Under the pieces are notes generated by a model, which was not told the origin of the DNA, ran no database searches, and saw nothing but the letters and a program-made list of their open reading frames with translations. The position numbers and the translations under genes were made by a program. Shown here in pieces: positions 63,055 to 64,000 of a DNA stretch of 64,000 nt (within the stretch, counting starts at the first letter, position 1; every line of letters starts with the position of its first letter). The DNA is from Mucilaginibacter hurinus (GTDB lineage: Bacteria; Bacteroidota; Bacteroidia; Sphingobacteriales; Sphingobacteriaceae): the NCBI RefSeq assembly GCF_003324525.1, contig NZ_QGDC01000005.1:1-64000 (forward strand), in the 5' to 3' direction.

Positions 63055-64000
63055 TCATACGCGGACACTTTGTGATTTAATGTCAAAAGCATCACGTAAC
63101 CCCACAGTTACCAGGTTAAAAGCATATACAGTAAGCATTATTGCCAAACCCGGTATAATAGCCAGGTAGGCAGAATCCATCACGATATAACCGTAATGCT
63201 CTTTAATCATACTACCCCAGGTGGGCGTGGGAGGCTGTGCGCCAAAGCCAAGAAAGCTTAAGCCCGATTCAAGCAGTATAGCTGCAGCAAAGTTGGATGA
63301 TGCGATAACCAATATCGGCCCGGTAATGTTAGGGAGTATGTGTTTTGTGATTATGCGTGTGTTGCTATATCCAAGCGAGCGGGCAGCCTCAATATACTCC
63401 TGCTGTTTAACAGCCATTACCTGGCCGCGTACCAGCCGCGCAACTTCAACCCACATAGACAGACCTACAGCTATAAATATTTGCCAGAGCCCTTTACCAA
63501 GGGCAAATGATATGGCAATTACCAGCAGTAATGCCGGCAACGACCATAATATATTCATCACCCAACTTAGAGCGATATCGGTTTTACCGCCGAAATAGCC
63601 GGCTACAGCTCCTATACTTACGCCTAATAACAAGCTGATAATAACAGATATTAAACCGACAGCCAATGATATGCGGGTACCCAGCATCAGGCGGCTTAGC
63701 ATGTCGCGGCCGTACACATCGGTACCCAGCAAATATGTTTTTTCAGTTACTTCCCAATAACCGGCGGTGTTAGTATTCACTTTATACAGCCTGGCCTCCG
63801 GTTTGTCCTCATCTCCCAGATACTCGTTTACGCGCACAGTGCCGTTATTGTAACTATAACTTGTAATGGGTGTGTTATTATAAAAGTCCGGCTGTCCAAA
63901 AAGCATTTTTTCAATAAAATTAACCGTGTCCACCGGTTCAGTTTTACGTATACGCAGCAATTGAAATGTTGCCCCGGGCTTTTTCAGGCTTAATTGTATA
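63055..64000 (-). CDS. ABC transporter permease, OppC/DppC-like, 5'-incomplete at window edge
   Basis: An inner-membrane permease for peptides or other small solutes. It has a soluble insertion near the start (about 30-90), then five or so membrane helices and the EAA loop (QQEYIEAARSLGYSNTRIITKHILPNI). The reading frame stays open to base 64000 (SLKKPGATFQLLRIRK precedes the first conventional start), so the true N-terminus lies outside. A TTG at 63960 is not a credible start. No other transporter subunit is in the window. Confidence 0.9.
   Translation of the reverse strand, partial: IQLSLKKPGATFQLLRIRKTEPVDTVNFIEKMLFGQPDFYNNTPITSYSYNNGTVRVNEYLGDEDKPEARLYKVNTNTAGYWEVTEKTYLLGTDVYGRDMLSRLMLGTRISLAVGLISVIISLLLGVSIGAVAGYFGGKTDIALSWVMNILWSLPALLLVIAISFALGKGLWQIFIAVGLSMWVEVARLVRGQVMAVKQQEYIEAARSLGYSNTRIITKHILPNITGPILVIASSNFAAAILLESGLSFLGFGAQPPTPTWGSMIKEHYGYIVMDSAYLAIIPGLAIMLTVYAFNLVTVGLRDAFDIKSQSVRV

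Noticed and set aside
1..64000. CRISPR arrays, prophage genes and rRNA genes
   Set aside because: No regularly spaced repeats with spacers, no phage structural genes and no rRNA-like sequence were recognised; the tandem repeats at the left end are IS termini without spacers.

Overview
The window looks like a chromosomal segment of a Bacteroidota bacterium, most likely family Sphingobacteriaceae (Mucilaginibacter/Pedobacter-like). Support comes from a gliding-motility lipoprotein (GldH), DUF3078 and DUF4175 proteins, a RicT with a Cys-rich N-terminus, stand-alone TonB-like and carboxypeptidase-regulatory-like proteins, MlaEFD without MlaA/B/C, and several -7 elements of the Bacteroidota type (TAnnTTTG). 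The genus is inference; no rRNA is present.

Layout. (1) 1-2694: the end of an IS21-like element, with about 23-bp repeats, abuts and runs into a type III restriction (Res) gene. (2) 2787-11388: accessory secreted and metabolic genes. These are a GH43 glycosidase, a translationally coupled pair (UROD-like protein plus an A-T-TE mini-NRPS), an outer-membrane beta-barrel protein, and a secreted PI-PLC-type phosphodiesterase. (3) 11389-15957, minus: a compact ABC-export surface-polysaccharide operon (Wzm-like permease, Wzt-like ATPase, capsule-synthesis protein, GT4). (4) 16141-31820: housekeeping and envelope genes. These are DUF4175, an RsbW-like ATPase, YbeY, GPx, MlaEFD, pirin, an ABC-F protein and MnmG. 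Two perfect parS-like palindromes lie between the ABC-F gene and mnmG. An Ig-like lipoprotein, a gamma-carbonic anhydrase and a TonB-like protein follow. (5) 31861-36867: tRNA-Gly(CCC), nadB and nadA divergent over a repeat-rich 408-bp spacer, and thiL. (6) 36864-47826: RmuC, the GldH/RicT/HolB operon, RuvX, an O-methyltransferase, tandem glucosaminidases, a small membrane gluzincin candidate, DUF3078 and Ffh. (7) 48013-51210: an M1 peptidase and a YifB ATPase. (8) 51214-55615: a response regulator divergent from a five-gene RsbR-RsbS-RsbT-phosphatase-histidine kinase operon, which is a stressosome-type module. (9) 55811-64000: a shortened lipoprotein paralog with its own terminator, PepSY, a secreted phosphatase, a propeller-like protein, a Tat-exported Gfo/Idh/MocA oxidoreductase, a GAF-SpoIIE phosphatase, and an OppC-type permease running off the right edge.

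The most notable system is the stressosome operon. It has a complete RsbRST core, an RsbX-like phosphatase carrying its own HATPase domain, and a histidine kinase with a degenerate RsbT-like N-terminus. A single-domain receiver lies next door, and no sigma factor is in the window. Output may therefore pass through phosphorelay, through the GAF-SpoIIE phosphatase 6 kb downstream, or both. The second is the UROD plus A-T-TE pair, whose thioesterase has Cys where Ser is usual and whose adenylation domain lacks the Asp that normally binds an alpha-amino group.
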